A stretch of DNA of 64,000 nt from Chamaesiphon sp. 336R_metabinner_41 (GCA_025359915.1 JANYDE010000039.1:32849-96848), one strand, 5' to 3'; shown: positions 45,039 through 55,620, counted from the first letter of the stretch. The notes: generated from the letters alone by a model not told the origin. A program made the numbers and translations.

Positions 45039-46388
45039 ATGAGCTATGATTTTGACTTATTCGTAATTGGTGCGGGTTCTGGCGGGATTGCGACGGCGCG
45101 ACGGGCAGCCGAATATGGTGCCAAAGTCGGTGTTGCCGAATACGATAGACTCGGTGGTACCTGTGTCAATCGAGGTTGTATTCCCAAGAAACTGATGGTG
45201 TATGCTTCCCACTTCCCCGAACTGTTTACCGATGCGGCAGGTTATGGCTGGAGTGCGGTTAAGAGTCAGTTAGATTGGCCGAAAATGATGACAGCGGTGA
45301 ATGGTGAAGTCACCCGATTGAATGGGATTTATCAGCGAATGCTGGACAATTCCAAGGTAGAGCTGTTAGAGGGGCGTGGCAAGTTTATCGACCATCATAC
45401 AATTCAGGTGGGCGAACGAACTGTAACTGCGGATAAGATTTTGATTGCCGTGGGTGGTGTACCCGTACGTCCAGATATTCCAGGGATCGAACATGCGATC
45501 GTTTCTGATGATATATTTAATCTGCCAACCCAACCGAAAAAAATGGTAATTTTGGGTGCTGGTTATATTGGCTCGGAATTTGCCTGTATTTTGAATGGAT
45601 TGGGGACAGAAGTTACCCAGATTGTCCGCCCAGAAACGATCTTACGTGGTTTTGACAACGACTTGCGATCGGCAATCCAGACGGGGATGATTGAGCATGG
45701 TATCAAGATTATCAATAATGCTGGCGATTTATCGATCGAAAAAACAGCTACTGGTGTCAGTGTCACCGTCACCACCAAAGATGGAACATCGACAATCCTT
45801 GCTGATGCTGTCAGTTTAGCAGCACTCGGACGCAAGCCAAATACAGCTAATCTGGGACTGGAAAACGTCGATGTCAAAACCCATCATGGCGCGATCCTCG
45901 TCGATAAATACAGCCAGACGAATGTCGAAAATATCTACTCCGTCGGCGACTGTACCGATAATATCCAACTTACTCCTGTCGCTATTAACGAAGGTCGTGC
46001 TTTTGCCGATACAATGTTTGGGAATAAACCCCGCACCATGAGCTATGCGGATATTCCGACGGCGATATTTACTACCCCTGAAGCCGCAACTGTTGGCTTA
46101 ACCGAAGAAGAAGCGCGAGAACTACATGGCGATGCCATCAAAATCTATCGCAGTAGCTTCCGTCCGATGTACTATGTATTGCCAGCTAAACAGGAAAAAA
46201 CACTGATGAAGCTAGTGGTAGATACTAAAACAGATCGAGTTCTCGGTGCTCACATGGTGGGAGATCATGCCGCAGAAATCATTCAAGGTGTGGCAATTGC
46301 GGTAAAAATGGGCGCGACGAAGGCAGATTTTGATGCAACTGTGGGGATTCATCCTAGCTCCGCTGAGGAATTTGTAACGATGAGATGA
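45039..46388 (+). CDS. gor: Glutathione reductase
   Basis: 449 aa FAD enzyme of the pyridine nucleotide-disulfide oxidoreductase family. FAD site IGAGSGGIATARRAAEYGA, redox disulfide GGTCVNRGCIPKK, NAD(P) site ILGAGYIGSEFACILNGLG, FAD site 2 YSVGDCT, and the C-terminal active-site GIHPSSAEEF (His-Glu pair). The CVNRGC spacing and GIHPS end identify GR rather than lipoamide dehydrogenase. It is downstream of the peroxiredoxins, supplying GSH for peroxide reduction. Confidence 0.94.
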   Translation: MSYDFDLFVIGAGSGGIATARRAAEYGAKVGVAEYDRLGGTCVNRGCIPKKLMVYASHFPELFTDAAGYGWSAVKSQLDWPKMMTAVNGEVTRLNGIYQRMLDNSKVELLEGRGKFIDHHTIQVGERTVTADKILIAVGGVPVRPDIPGIEHAIVSDDIFNLPTQPKKMVILGAGYIGSEFACILNGLGTEVTQIVRPETILRGFDNDLRSAIQTGMIEHGIKIINNAGDLSIEKTATGVSVTVTTKDGTSTILADAVSLAALGRKPNTANLGLENVDVKTHHGAILVDKYSQTNVENIYSVGDCTDNIQLTPVAINEGRAFADTMFGNKPRTMSYADIPTAIFTTPEAATVGLTEEEARELHGDAIKIYRSSFRPMYYVLPAKQEKTLMKLVVDTKTDRVLGAHMVGDHAAEIIQGVAIAVKMGATKADFDATVGIHPSSAEEFVTMR

Positions 46389-46518
46389 CATTAGTTGATA
46401 GTTGATAGTTGATAGTTGGGTTGTTAGGATGGGGCTTTAAACCCTTGTTCTTTCTAAACCACTAAAGCACTAAACCACTAATTTTCCACAGAGAATCACC
46501 TAAGTATTTTGCCCAATA

Positions 46519-47574
46519 ATGAATAAGCCCAGGCTAGTTATTACATTAGGCGATCCTGCCGGAATTGGGACAGAAGTTGTGCTCAAGGCTGTGCGAGATC
46601 GCTCTTTAGCTGCCTACGATTTTACCTTAGTCGGCAATCTAGATCTATTAATTGATCGGTATCAGCAGTTGCGCCAGCAGATCCCGTCAACAGTTGAGTT
46701 AGCCAATCCGACTGACTTAAATATTATCGATGTACCGCTGGATCAAAACATTAAGAATGGTATTAAAATCGGACAAGGTAACTCCGCTAGTGGTAAAGCG
46801 AGTTTCGCCTATCTGGATCTGGCGATCGATCGAACATTAGCAGGTGACTTTGACGCAATTGTCACCGCTCCCATCGCTAAATCGGCTTGGTTGGCTGCCG
46901 GACATCATTTCCCTGGTCAAACCGAGTTACTCGCGCTCAAGGCGAATATAGACTGCTTTGGGATGCTATTTGTCGGTGTCTCCCCCCACACGGGTTGGAC
47001 ATTGAGAACGCTACTAGCGACGACACATATTCCGCTAGATCGGATCTCTCAAGCCCTCACGCCAGCATTGCTAAATCTCAAATTGGGGTTATTAGTTGAG
47101 TGTTTGCAGGCAGATTTTGGGTTACAATCGGGTACAATCGCGATCGCTGGACTCAATCCTCACAGTGGTGAAGGTGGACAATTAGGACGTGAAGAAGTCG
47201 ATTGGATGGATGGTTGGTTGGAGACGGCGCGAGATATTTATCCACAGTACAAATTGCTGGGACTTTTACCGCCAGATACGATGTGGGTTAAACCAGGACA
47301 AGCTTGGTTTGGCACTCATCCCCAGCCTCAAGCCGCAGATGCTTATTTAGCCCTCTATCACGATCAAGGTTTGATTCCAGTAAAATTAATGGCATTCGAT
47401 CGAGCAATTAATACGACAATTGGTTTACCATTTGTGCGAACTTCGCCAGATCATGGTACCGCTTTTGACATTGCCGGATTGGGGATTGCAGACGCACATA
47501 GTATGGTGGAAGCGATTAAGCTCGCGGCTGAATTAGTCGATGCTCGTTCTATATTAAAAACGCTTAGAAACTAG
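46519..47574 (+). CDS. pdxA: 4-hydroxythreonine-4-phosphate dehydrogenase
   Basis: 351 aa, NAD-dependent step of the DXP-dependent pyridoxal phosphate pathway. Typical start [21 protein letters not shown], then FPGQTELLA (metal-ligand His in GHHFPGQTE), [16 protein letters not shown] and [44 protein letters not shown]. Complete. Its 3' end abuts the hairpin shared with pfkB. Confidence 0.95.
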   Translation: MNKPRLVITLGDPAGIGTEVVLKAVRDRSLAAYDFTLVGNLDLLIDRYQQLRQQIPSTVELANPTDLNIIDVPLDQNIKNGIKIGQGNSASGKASFAYLDLAIDRTLAGDFDAIVTAPIAKSAWLAAGHHFPGQTELLALKANIDCFGMLFVGVSPHTGWTLRTLLATTHIPLDRISQALTPALLNLKLGLLVECLQADFGLQSGTIAIAGLNPHSGEGGQLGREEVDWMDGWLETARDIYPQYKLLGLLPPDTMWVKPGQAWFGTHPQPQAADAYLALYHDQGLIPVKLMAFDRAINTTIGLPFVRTSPDHGTAFDIAGLGIADAHSMVEAIKLAAELVDARSILKTLRN

Positions 47575-47589
47575 ACTTTTAGAATGACG

Positions 47590-47626
47590 TTATATCCCCG
47601 ACTTCTCCAAGAAGTCGGGGATATAA
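47590..47626. repeat. CCCGACTTCT hairpin repeat between pdxA and pfkB, overlapping the pfkB 3' end
   Basis: TTATATCCCCGACTTCT-CCA-AGAAGTCGGGGATATAA is a perfect 17-bp-arm hairpin. It provides the last 11 or so codons and the stop of pfkB (IPDFLEKSGI) and probably the terminator for both converging genes. Same stem as at 21615-21647. Confidence 0.8.
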
Positions 47627-48558
47627 CCCTCCAAAAAACCTAGAATTTCCGCATCAGTAGGTTGAGCATCAATTGCACCAGGTTGTTGTGTAGTCAAGGC
47701 TCCAGCCGCTGCTGCATAGCGAACTATTTCCATCCCCGATTTTCCCCCAGATCCTAACTGATGTAATATCCCCGCAACAAAAGCATCGCCAGCACCCGTG
47801 GTATCAACTGGATTAACCGCAAAAGCTGGTTGTTGTCCGATTTCGCCATCTAGCCAATACTCACAAATATTGCCGCCATCTGTCACAAAAATTCCTGAAG
47901 CTGCTGGTAAATGTTGATGCAGAGATTGTACTGACGTTTCACCATAAATTAATTCCGCTTCCTCTCGGGCAAATTTTACATAATTCGCTCGTTCTACTAA
48001 TCTTTGAATTTGAGGAATTGCAACTGTGGTGGATGTCCAAAAAGTTGGTCGCCAATTAATATCCACCATGATTTTGACGGCATGAGTCTGGGCTAACTCT
48101 ACTGCTTTCCAGGTACTCGCCGCACTGTTAGGATAGGCTAGAGCCAATGTCCCTACTAGTAAAAAATCTGCACCTATAAATAATTCTTCAGTTACTTCAC
48201 TCAGTTGAGCATCCGCAAATCTCTCAGTTGGAATATCCCCAAATCCACCAAATATTCGATCGCCATCGGCTGTTCTTAATACTTGGACTTGACGAGTTGG
48301 AGCGGTAATATGATGTTGGAGTCCGGCAATATCTACGCCTTCAGCTATTAATTTGTCTGCCAATTTTATGCCAGCTTCATCATTACCAACACAACCGATA
48401 AATCTCGATATGTCTCCCATTTTTACCAGCGCACAAGCAACATTTGCAGGCGCGCCACCAGGTAGAGCTGTCCACGATCTGACATGCTCGCTGCTGACTC
48501 CGCTCTGATTGGCTAATAGATCGAATAACACTTCGCCAAGACAAATGACTGTACACAT
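47590..48558 (-). CDS. PfkB-family carbohydrate kinase (fructokinase-like)
   Basis: 322 aa from ATG 48558 (MCTVICLGEVLFDLLANQSG). The frame is open to 48675, but that part translates the GTTGACA heptads and overlaps queA. Ribokinase-fold sugar kinase: GGAPANVACALVKMG (N-terminal signature), then NPVDTTGAGDAFVAGIL (C-terminal signature with the catalytic Asp). The CLGEVLFDL...GGAPANVA pattern is typical of fructokinases. The final residues come from a hairpin repeat. Divergent from queA. Confidence 0.88.
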   Translation of the reverse strand: MCTVICLGEVLFDLLANQSGVSSEHVRSWTALPGGAPANVACALVKMGDISRFIGCVGNDEAGIKLADKLIAEGVDIAGLQHHITAPTRQVQVLRTADGDRIFGGFGDIPTERFADAQLSEVTEELFIGADFLLVGTLALAYPNSAASTWKAVELAQTHAVKIMVDINWRPTFWTSTTVAIPQIQRLVERANYVKFAREEAELIYGETSVQSLHQHLPAASGIFVTDGGNICEYWLDGEIGQQPAFAVNPVDTTGAGDAFVAGILHQLGSGGKSGMEIVRYAAAAGALTTQQPGAIDAQPTDAEILGFLEGYIPDFLEKSGI

Positions 48559-48566
48559 GAATTTTA

Positions 48567-48594
48567 GTTGACAGTTGACAGTTGACAGTTGACA
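48567..48594 (-). repeat. Heptamer array (GTTGACA)4 upstream of pfkB
   Basis: Four perfect units, 8 bp from the pfkB start, identical on the other strand (TGTCAAC) to the array inside cca. A diverged copy of the GTTGGCGGAGCC-type repeat follows at 48611-48636. Confidence 0.85.
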
Positions 48595-48654
48595 GTTAAT
48601 AAGAGGAATCGTTCGCGGTAGCGTCTCTGGAAGAGAATCGAGCCAAATTTTAAG

Positions 48655-49734
48655 ATGAGTAGTAACGTAGACCAATTATTATCTAGTTATCATTATGACT
48701 TACCAGATGAGCTGATCGCACAGACACCAGTCGTACCGAGAGATCGATCGAGATTACTCGTCGTCGAACCCGAACGAGGTTATCAGCATCGCCACTTTCA
48801 TGAGATTGGCGATTTTTTGAACCCTGGAGATTTGCTCGTATTTAATAATACGCGGGTGATTCCAGCTCGGATTTATGGATTCAAAACAACAGGCGCAGTT
48901 GTCGAAATTTTGCTAATTGCCGAACAGCAACACAACTGCTGGTTAGCACTCGTAAAGCCAGGTAGAAAGCTCAAAATTGGTACCGAAATTATCTTTGCTG
49001 CCCGCGATCCTGATGGCAAGATCCCACAGATTACTGCCAAAATTATTGGTAGAGACGAGCAGACGGGTGGGAGATTATTGCAATTTGATTTACCAGACAA
49101 TATTCCGTTAATTTCCGTGCTCGCCGACTTCGGGGAAATGCCCTTACCACCCTACATCAATACTAGTACATCTACCCCCGAACAGTACCAAACAGTCTAT
49201 GCAAAAGTGCCTGGAGCAGTAGCTGCACCGACAGCCGGATTGCATTTTACACCCGAATTGCTCGATCGATTATTAGCTCAAGGTATCAACCAAACCCATG
49301 TTACCCTCCATGTCGGTATCGGCACTTTTCGCCCCGTCGAAGTCGAAGATATCACCACCCACCAAATGCACCATGAATGGCTAGAAATATCGCAGGAATC
49401 GATCGATCTAATCGCCGCCACAAAAGCCGCTGGTGGGAATGTATACGCGATCGGGACTACGGCAGTCCGAGTATTAGAAACAGCCGCTCAGACAGGCAAA
49501 TTGCAGCCTTACAGCGGCAATACCAATATCTTTATCTACTCTGGTTATCAGTGGCAAGTAGTCGATGGCTTAATTACCAATTTTCACCTCCCAGGATCGA
49601 GCTTGATGATGTTAGTTAGTGCCATGATTGGTAGACAAAGATTATTGGATTTATATCAGATTGCGATCGACGAGCAGTATCGCTTTTATTCATTCGGTGA
49701 TGCGATGTTAATCCGCAGTAATCATGCGAGCTGA
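48655..49734 (+). CDS. queA: S-adenosylmethionine:tRNA ribosyltransferase-isomerase
   Basis: 359 aa, epoxyqueuosine synthesis step that moves the ribosyl part of SAM to preQ1 in tRNA. Characteristic segments: YDLPDELIAQTPVVPRDRSRLL, DLLVFNNTRVIPARIYG, AAPTAGLHFT, LHVGIGTFRPV, GTTAVRVLE and NFHLPGSSLMMLVSA. Complete. Divergent from pfkB; shared upstream space is about 96 bp, mostly repeat. Confidence 0.96.
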   Translation: MSSNVDQLLSSYHYDLPDELIAQTPVVPRDRSRLLVVEPERGYQHRHFHEIGDFLNPGDLLVFNNTRVIPARIYGFKTTGAVVEILLIAEQQHNCWLALVKPGRKLKIGTEIIFAARDPDGKIPQITAKIIGRDEQTGGRLLQFDLPDNIPLISVLADFGEMPLPPYINTSTSTPEQYQTVYAKVPGAVAAPTAGLHFTPELLDRLLAQGINQTHVTLHVGIGTFRPVEVEDITTHQMHHEWLEISQESIDLIAATKAAGGNVYAIGTTAVRVLETAAQTGKLQPYSGNTNIFIYSGYQWQVVDGLITNFHLPGSSLMMLVSAMIGRQRLLDLYQIAIDEQYRFYSFGDAMLIRSNHAS

Positions 49735-49851
49735 GATAACAGTCAATAGCAATTCTGAATCAAAAATCAGCAGATCTCTTTCTTAACTCTGCGCTCTCTA
49801 ATGATGGTGTGCGGTTTGAAAAAGGATCTCTGATTGTAATTAAAAAGCGGT

Positions 49852-49894
49852 AACTTTACTAGTAAGGAATATAATATTTCTTACCAGTAAAGTT
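49852..49894 (-). terminator. lysS terminator
   Basis: AACTTTACTAGTAAG/CTTACCAGTAAAGTT stem with one mismatch, 3 bp beyond the lysS stop. On the minus strand the stem is followed by ACCGCTTTTT. Confidence 0.75.
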
Positions 49895-49897
49895 GAT

Positions 49898-51454
49898 TTA
49901 CTCGTCTCCAGATTGTTCAGTTACTTCTGGTTTCAGCAGTGGGAAAGCGATCGCGTCGCGAATACTGGCACAATCACATAAGAGCATCACTAATCGATCG
50001 ATCCCAATTCCCAATCCGCCAGTAGGTGGCATCCCGTATTCTAGAGCCGTGAGGAAGTCTTCATCGACATCGTGAGCTTCGTTATCGCCCTCGGCTTTGC
50101 GGGCGGCCTGAGCTTCTAGGCGTTCCCGTTGATCGACAGGATCGGTTAATTCTGAGAAACTATTAGCTAGTTCGCGCCCGACTGCAAATAGTTCAAAGCG
50201 TTCGACGATGCCTGGTTTCGATCGATGTGGCTTCGCTAATGGCGAGATTTCCGTGGGATAATCGGTAACAAAAGTGGGCTGAATTAGGGTTGATTCACAC
50301 TTTTGCTCGAATACCTCGTTCAAGAGTTTTCCGAGGGTTTTAACGTCATTACAGCCATGAATCCCAGCAGCTTTGACGGCTGTTTGGGCTGTCTCTAGAT
50401 TGTCGAAGGTACTAAAATCTAATCCGGTAGTTTCTTTGACGATATCGTTCATCGTCACTCGTCGCCAGGGTGCTGTCAGACTAATTGGGGTTTCTTGATA
50501 GGTGATTTCCAGGGTTCCCAGTACTGATTGCGCGACGGTGGTTATCATATCCTCGGTGAGCGTCATCATATCCTCGTAGTCAGCATAGGCTTGATATACC
50601 TCGATGCTGGTGAATTCAGGATTGTGGCGAGTGGAGACACCTTCGTTGCGGAAAATTCGCCCTAGTTCAAATACTTTCTCGAAGCCGCCGACGATGAGGC
50701 GTTTGAGGTGTAGCTCGGTGGCTATCCGCAGGTACAGCGGCATCTCTAGGGTATTGTGATAGGTATTAAATGGACGCGCGTCGGCTCCACCTGCTTCTGA
50801 TTGCAAGACAGGGGTTTCGATTTCGATGAAGTCGAGGTTTTCGAGATAGCGACGAATTCCGGCGGTAATGAGGGAGCGTTTTCTAAAGGTGTCGCGTACC
50901 GATGGATTGACGATTAAATCGACGTAGCGTTGACGGTAACGTTTAGCGACATCGGTTAAACCATGCCATTTGTCGGGGAGGGGGAGTAGGGATTTTGTCA
51001 ACATTACATACTCGTTGACGAGAATTGATAGTTCGCCTTTCTCGGTGCGTTTAATCGTTCCCTTCACGCCGAGAATATCACCGACATCGGTTAATTGTTT
51101 GAGATGACTAAAAGCATCGGGAAGATTTGGCATCCCTTCCTCTATCTGTGGCTTACTTAGATAGAGCTGAATCGTACCTGTCTCGTCTTGAATACTAAAA
51201 AAAGCTAATTTACCCATCACCCGCCGTGCTAAAATGCGTCCGGCGATCGAGACGGGGATATCTACTTCCTCACCACTAGCTAAATCCTTATACTCTAGCT
51301 GTAACGCAGCGGCTTGGTGAGTAGATATCCAGTTGTAAGCGTAGGGATTCATCCCTATTTCGCGGAGTTTGTCGGCTTTAACCAGGCGCGTAGCCCGAAT
51401 TTCGGCTAATGTCGAATGTGGTTCTGGCTGTTGGGGCGACTGTTGCTTGGACAT
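49898..51454 (-). CDS. lysS: Lysyl-tRNA synthetase, class II
   Basis: 518 aa. N-terminal OB fold for the anticodon (about 60-165: [32 protein letters not shown]), class II catalytic domain with motif 2 ([23 protein letters not shown]) and motif 3 ([13 protein letters not shown]). The C-terminus [11 protein letters not shown] is normal. A housekeeping gene with its own terminator. Upstream are TCAACTA/TCAACTG heptads (about 51515-51547). Confidence 0.97.
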   Translation of the reverse strand: MSKQQSPQQPEPHSTLAEIRATRLVKADKLREIGMNPYAYNWISTHQAAALQLEYKDLASGEEVDIPVSIAGRILARRVMGKLAFFSIQDETGTIQLYLSKPQIEEGMPNLPDAFSHLKQLTDVGDILGVKGTIKRTEKGELSILVNEYVMLTKSLLPLPDKWHGLTDVAKRYRQRYVDLIVNPSVRDTFRKRSLITAGIRRYLENLDFIEIETPVLQSEAGGADARPFNTYHNTLEMPLYLRIATELHLKRLIVGGFEKVFELGRIFRNEGVSTRHNPEFTSIEVYQAYADYEDMMTLTEDMITTVAQSVLGTLEITYQETPISLTAPWRRVTMNDIVKETTGLDFSTFDNLETAQTAVKAAGIHGCNDVKTLGKLLNEVFEQKCESTLIQPTFVTDYPTEISPLAKPHRSKPGIVERFELFAVGRELANSFSELTDPVDQRERLEAQAARKAEGDNEAHDVDEDFLTALEYGMPPTGGLGIGIDRLVMLLCDCASIRDAIAFPLLKPEVTEQSGDE

Positions 51455-51555
51455 ATTAGAATCAATCTAGGCTGGACTTTATATTCTAAGCTCTATCGAA
51501 CCTCACTGTCCTAATTCGCTGTCAACTATCAACTGTCAACTATCAACTAAATTAA

Positions 51556-51948
51556 CTAGCAATACTGACTGATATCTTCACCGCATTCATCGGCGAGATA
51601 ACACATTGCTTTGAACCGGAGCATGACAACTTCGTCATAGAGGGGGTTGAGTTTACACATCGGGGGGATGTGTACGAGGGTGTGTCCAAATAAATTTACA
51701 TCGCGTTCAAATGGACATTGAGAGGGAATTAGTTGACAAAGTTTGTGAGCTAATCGGGGATTGGAAATTTTGAGATTGTCCAACCATGCACGGAGTGGTT
51801 TCAACATATCGAATTTGGATAAGTGTCGAGAATCAACTGTTGATTGTGATGTGAATCCAGTGGAGAACGAACTAGCAAGCTTAGATAAAGTAGAAACCAT
51901 AATAGCTGTATTAGTGTTACCTGTGGAGGTCGTTAGTAATGACGACAA
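51556..51948 (-). CDS. Mo-nitro_C domain protein (Mo-dependent nitrogenase C-terminal family)
   Basis: 130 aa. Residues about 48-130 match the Mo-nitro_C family (LKPLRAWLDNLKISNPRLAHKLCQLIPSQCPFERDVNLFGHTLVHIPPMCKLNPLYDEVVMLRFKAMCYLADECGEDISQYC read in parts), with five conserved Cys. The name comes from similarity to a C-terminal extension seen on some nitrogenase proteins, but stand-alone copies are widespread in cyanobacteria without nitrogenase and have no known function. The N-terminal 45 residues are Ser/Thr-rich and unconserved-looking. No nif genes lie in this window. Confidence 0.85.
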   Translation of the reverse strand: MSSLLTTSTGNTNTAIMVSTLSKLASSFSTGFTSQSTVDSRHLSKFDMLKPLRAWLDNLKISNPRLAHKLCQLIPSQCPFERDVNLFGHTLVHIPPMCKLNPLYDEVVMLRFKAMCYLADECGEDISQYC

Positions 51949-52302
51949 GCTGGTGTGGAATGTTCAGTTAGAATAAACTACGCAGGTTTGCCATCGATAT
52001 CCGGACAAAAATAGCTGAGTTGACAGGCTGTTGTAGCTATATCGTCTACCAGTTTGGTACGGACTGATTTACTTACTCATTGGATCATGTCTTAGTTCGT
52101 GCTTTTTTGACAACGGTAAATCTACGGGGATATCATAGCTTATTCCTTAATCATTTCAGCGTATTTGGATCGGATAAATTGTATATTTGAATACATTTTT
52201 TTAAATCCAAACTTGCTCTTACTTAATATTTACGATCCCCTCTTAGTTTTTATGCAAACTTGACTGTTTTGAGTGGTTTAGAGCTAATGTTAAAAATTAA
52301 AT
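51949..52302. other. Intergenic, nothing recognised
   Basis: 354 bp, AT-rich, without repeats of the families seen elsewhere, without a convincing hairpin and without an open frame worth reporting. Probably holds the promoter of the Mo-nitro_C gene. Confidence 0.5.
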
Positions 52303-52740
52303 TTATCCGTCGAAAGCATTAGGCAGATAGTCAATTAATAACAAATTTGTCCCAGTAGTGATATCCGCCAAAAGATGGAGCGGTGCAATGGAGATCGATT
52401 TATTAATTGGCTGATGGCGGACGATTGCCACGTCAAAGCGACAGGGCTGCTCGGCTAGGTGTGGGTGTTTGAGTAGGAATAGTTGGGCGGTACAGACGAT
52501 TCTAGCTTGTTTCTGGGGGGTAATTGCCAGGAGTCCATCGGCATCCCAATTCGATCGATTTCGGGTCTTTACTTCAATAAATAACAGGGTGTTAGATTCG
52601 ATGGCAATGAGATCGATTTCGCCGCGTTTCCATCGCCATCGCTGATGTAAAATCCTGCCGCCACGGGCGATTAACCACTGAGCGACGACTTCTTCTCCTT
52701 TTTTGCCTGTATCCATATGATGGGGTAAACCACCCGCCAT
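52303..52740 (-). CDS. yraN: YraN family (UPF0102) endonuclease-like protein
   Basis: 145 aa, small PD-(D/E)XK-fold protein. GKKGEEVVAQWLIARGGRILHQRWRWKRGEIDLIAIE (GEIDLI with conserved Glu/Asp), then LLFIEVKTRN (E-x-K) are the family core. Function unproven; linked to Holliday-junction or DNA-repair roles by fold. The C-terminus diverges, as is usual. The upstream spacer is the MITE-like element. Confidence 0.9.
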   Translation of the reverse strand: MAGGLPHHMDTGKKGEEVVAQWLIARGGRILHQRWRWKRGEIDLIAIESNTLLFIEVKTRNRSNWDADGLLAITPQKQARIVCTAQLFLLKHPHLAEQPCRFDVAIVRHQPINKSISIAPLHLLADITTGTNLLLIDYLPNAFDG

Positions 52741-52798
52741 CTGTAGATGGCTTTGTTTATGCTAATAATCGTCGCTATTACCAACAACCGGAAAACAA

Positions 52799-52895
52799 AA
52801 CCCGCCCAACCCCACCAGCCAACAAATTGCCGTCGTTGAACACGCTGCAATCAAGGAATTAACCTGCGGAGGTTAATTGTGGGGTTGGGCGGGTT
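52799..52895. mobile_element. MITE-like element, 17-bp perfect terminal inverted repeats
   Basis: AACCCGCCCAACCCCAC (52799-52815) and its exact complement GTGGGGTTGGGCGGGTT (52879-52895) bound 97 bp; the interior carries a smaller hairpin (ATTAACCT...AGGTTAAT, about 52858-52877). No coding potential. The same AACCCGCCC end-words occur at 29175-29228 and 52931-52946, so it belongs to a dispersed family. Confidence 0.7.
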
Positions 52896-52972
52896 CAAAT
52901 GAGATCTTTAGTACAGTCGTCATCAAATTTATAAACCCGCCCCTACAGTTTGTATTGATTATCAATTATTAA

Positions 52973-54898
52973 TTATCCCCCAACGTGAATACCTGGGCGA
53001 CGATTAGGATCTGGCTCGGCGCGGCGAATTACCTCGCGGGTGACTACGGCGGTATCGCCTTCCCCGAATAGTAAGAACCGCATCAGATATTGAATCGGAT
53101 TGCCTTCTACCCAACCGAAATAAGCATGGGGATAGCGACCGGATTCATTATGGTTGCGAATATCGAGTAAAATGGCAGCAATCGTATTCGGTACAGCAGC
53201 TCCTTTGGCGCGAAGAATGCGATAACCACTTACCTTGACTCCTTGCACCTCGATTTTACCGACAAATTCGGAAGCATCCGAGATCTGAATTTCCAGGAAT
53301 AGAACCGAGTCACTTTCAGGGATGTGGTTATCATCCCGCACTTCGCGTTCCTTCTCAAAATATTCTTGTTCGTCTCCAGCTTGCTTGCGGTTGGCAATTA
53401 GTCGCACGGTACCCCTGACATCTTCCTCGATGAAACGCCGCGCCATCTCGTCCATTTCAATCGTTTCGACTCGTAGTTCAGTCGATCGCATTACCCGCGA
53501 TACTAGAGATACAAGCACGATCGATCCGATAAATAAACTAGCAATCTTTAAACCATCGGGGCGTTCGACGACGTTAACGATCGTAGTGTAGATAAATAAT
53601 AGGGTAATTATGCTAAACATCGATGTTTTACCGATCGAAGCGTTACTACCTTTTCTAACTGACAGCGTTACCGCAAAAGCCGCTGAACTCATTAATACCA
53701 ATACTCCTGTTGCATAAGCTCCACCTTGAGCTTCAACATTTGCATTGAAAATAATCGTCACAATAAAAGCAATCGCCGTAAATACCAGCACCAATGGGCG
53801 AGTCGCTCTCGCCCAATCTGGAGCCATCCCATAACGTGGTAAATAACGCGGCACAATATTCAATAATCCCGCCATTGCTGACGATCCGGCAAACCAGAGA
53901 ATTGCGATCGTACTCAGGTCATATACCGTCCCAAAGCCGTCGCCCAAGAATTTATGACTCAAATAAGCTAACGCCCGTCCATTGGCTGGTCCGCCCGCTT
54001 GAAAATCGGCTGAGGGAATCAATACGGTGGTAATCAGACTACTAGTGAGTAAGAAAAAACTCATGATCAGCGCAGCTACTGTCAATAGTTTGTAAGTATT
54101 CTTAATTCTGCCGGCTGGATTGTCTTCTGTCTCACCAGGATTTCCGGCAACGAGTGGCATCACAGCAACTCCAGTTTCAAAGCCCGATAAACCCAGTGCT
54201 AACTTTGGAAACAGTAGTGCAGAAGCTGCAACCATCATCAATGGATTGCCGTGACTGGTGAACAGTTCGCGTTGCCAATTAGTCAGGACTACTGGGTTTT
54301 GAATAATTTGTTGAATACCAATCACAATCACCACTAAGTTCAGCGAAAGATAAACCACCACCAGTACAACAGCCAATCCAACAGCTTCTTGGAATCCTCG
54401 TAAAAACACCCCACCGAGCAAAGCAATCAATAGCAGGGTAATTATTACCTCGTTCCCTTTTGCCCATTCATGTACGAGTGAGTTCTCGATGATATGCGCT
54501 GAAGCATCTGCGGCAGAGAGCGTAATCGTGATGATAAAATCAGTGGCGACGAATCCCAATAGACACAGTACAAATAACTTACCCTGCCACCAAGACAGTA
54601 GTTGCGCCAACATCGAAATCGAACCTTCACCGTGGGGACTAATTGTCGCTACTCTCCGGTAAATCGGCAAGGCTCCAAATAGTGTCAGTAGCACGAGAAT
54701 AAAAGTTGCAATTGGGGATAGCGAACCAGCCGCTAGAGCGGCAATCCCTGGCTGATAACCCAATGTCGAAAAGTAATCGACTCCAGTCAAGCACATTACC
54801 TGCCACCAGGGGTGAGTCTGATGATGTGTGCTATCTTTGGCGCGGTTCTCATTGAGTAACCACTGACCGATGCGGGTACGTTTTTTGATAGTTGTCAT
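52973..54898 (-). CDS. APC-superfamily amino-acid-permease-like transporter
   Basis: 641 aa with about 12 transmembrane helices (about residues 35-480) and a 150-residue cytoplasmic C-terminal domain. Signature stretches: [60 protein letters not shown]. The C-terminal part ([25 protein letters not shown] ... [37 protein letters not shown]) looks like a separate regulatory domain. Commonly annotated amino acid transporter; substrate not known, and potassium or other solutes are not excluded. Confidence 0.78.
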   Translation of the reverse strand: MTTIKKRTRIGQWLLNENRAKDSTHHQTHPWWQVMCLTGVDYFSTLGYQPGIAALAAGSLSPIATFILVLLTLFGALPIYRRVATISPHGEGSISMLAQLLSWWQGKLFVLCLLGFVATDFIITITLSAADASAHIIENSLVHEWAKGNEVIITLLLIALLGGVFLRGFQEAVGLAVVLVVVYLSLNLVVIVIGIQQIIQNPVVLTNWQRELFTSHGNPLMMVAASALLFPKLALGLSGFETGVAVMPLVAGNPGETEDNPAGRIKNTYKLLTVAALIMSFFLLTSSLITTVLIPSADFQAGGPANGRALAYLSHKFLGDGFGTVYDLSTIAILWFAGSSAMAGLLNIVPRYLPRYGMAPDWARATRPLVLVFTAIAFIVTIIFNANVEAQGGAYATGVLVLMSSAAFAVTLSVRKGSNASIGKTSMFSIITLLFIYTTIVNVVERPDGLKIASLFIGSIVLVSLVSRVMRSTELRVETIEMDEMARRFIEEDVRGTVRLIANRKQAGDEQEYFEKEREVRDDNHIPESDSVLFLEIQISDASEFVGKIEVQGVKVSGYRILRAKGAAVPNTIAAILLDIRNHNESGRYPHAYFGWVEGNPIQYLMRFLLFGEGDTAVVTREVIRRAEPDPNRRPGIHVGG

Positions 54899-54969
54899 AT
54901 TTGGGTGGAGCTTTTGATTAGGCTTGATGAGAAACGCTAGAAATGTTGGGTTTCATTCTTCAACCCAAC

Positions 54970-55620
54970 CTACACCAGATTTTTGAACAACTGGATGCCA
55001 TCGGCTTTGCCGAGCAAGGGATCTGCGGCACGTTCGGGGTGGGGCATCATGCCTAGTACGTTTTTGGCTTCGTTGCAGATGCCAGCAATATTATTTAATG
55101 AACCGTTGGGATTGGTGCCAGCGTACCTAAATAATACCTGACCGTTGGACTCTAATCGATCGAGTGTCTCAGGATCGGCATGATAGCAGCCTTCACCATG
55201 GGCGATCGGCAGATCGATCGCGGTGTTATCATAGCCTTGCGTCCAAATTGAATCGGTACTCTCGACGGAGAGCGGCACTCGATCGCAAATAAAGTGCATA
55301 TCCCGATTGCGAACTAGTGCCCCAGGCAGCAATCCTGCCTCTGTGAGCACCTGAAAACCATTACAGATACCTAAAACATATTTACCTTGCTCGGCATGGG
55401 CGACAACCGCCTTCATGATGGGGGAGAATCTAGCAATTGCCCCACAGCGGAGGTAATCACCATAACTAAAGCCACCAGGCACGACAACCACATCTACATC
55501 CTGTAGATCGGTTTCTTCATGCCAAATAGTGCGCGTAGGTTGTCCGAGCAGATCGCGGGTAACGTATACCACATCTCGATCGCAGTTAGAGCCAGGGAAG
55601 ACGATTATGCCGAATTTCAC
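54970..55620 (-). CDS. purQ: Phosphoribosylformylglycinamidine synthase subunit PurQ
   Basis: 216 aa from GTG at 55620 ([16 protein letters not shown]); the longer open frame upstream is GTGTGGG-type repeat. Class I glutamine amidotransferase subunit giving ammonia to PurL in purine synthesis. Catalytic Cys in [10 protein letters not shown], His-Glu in [13 protein letters not shown], and [18 protein letters not shown]. It lies downstream of purS in the same direction. A complete PurQ; PurL is not in the window. Confidence 0.95.
   Translation of the reverse strand: MKFGIIVFPGSNCDRDVVYVTRDLLGQPTRTIWHEETDLQDVDVVVVPGGFSYGDYLRCGAIARFSPIMKAVVAHAEQGKYVLGICNGFQVLTEAGLLPGALVRNRDMHFICDRVPLSVESTDSIWTQGYDNTAIDLPIAHGEGCYHADPETLDRLESNGQVLFRYAGTNPNGSLNNIAGICNEAKNVLGMMPHPERAADPLLGKADGIQLFKNLV

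Noticed and set aside
48559-48675. N-terminal extension of the PfkB kinase
   Set aside because: It translates the GTTGACA array, overlaps queA and lies before the conserved start.
51556-51948. Evidence for nitrogen fixation
   Set aside because: The Mo-nitro_C domain occurs in non-fixing strains and no nif gene is in the window.
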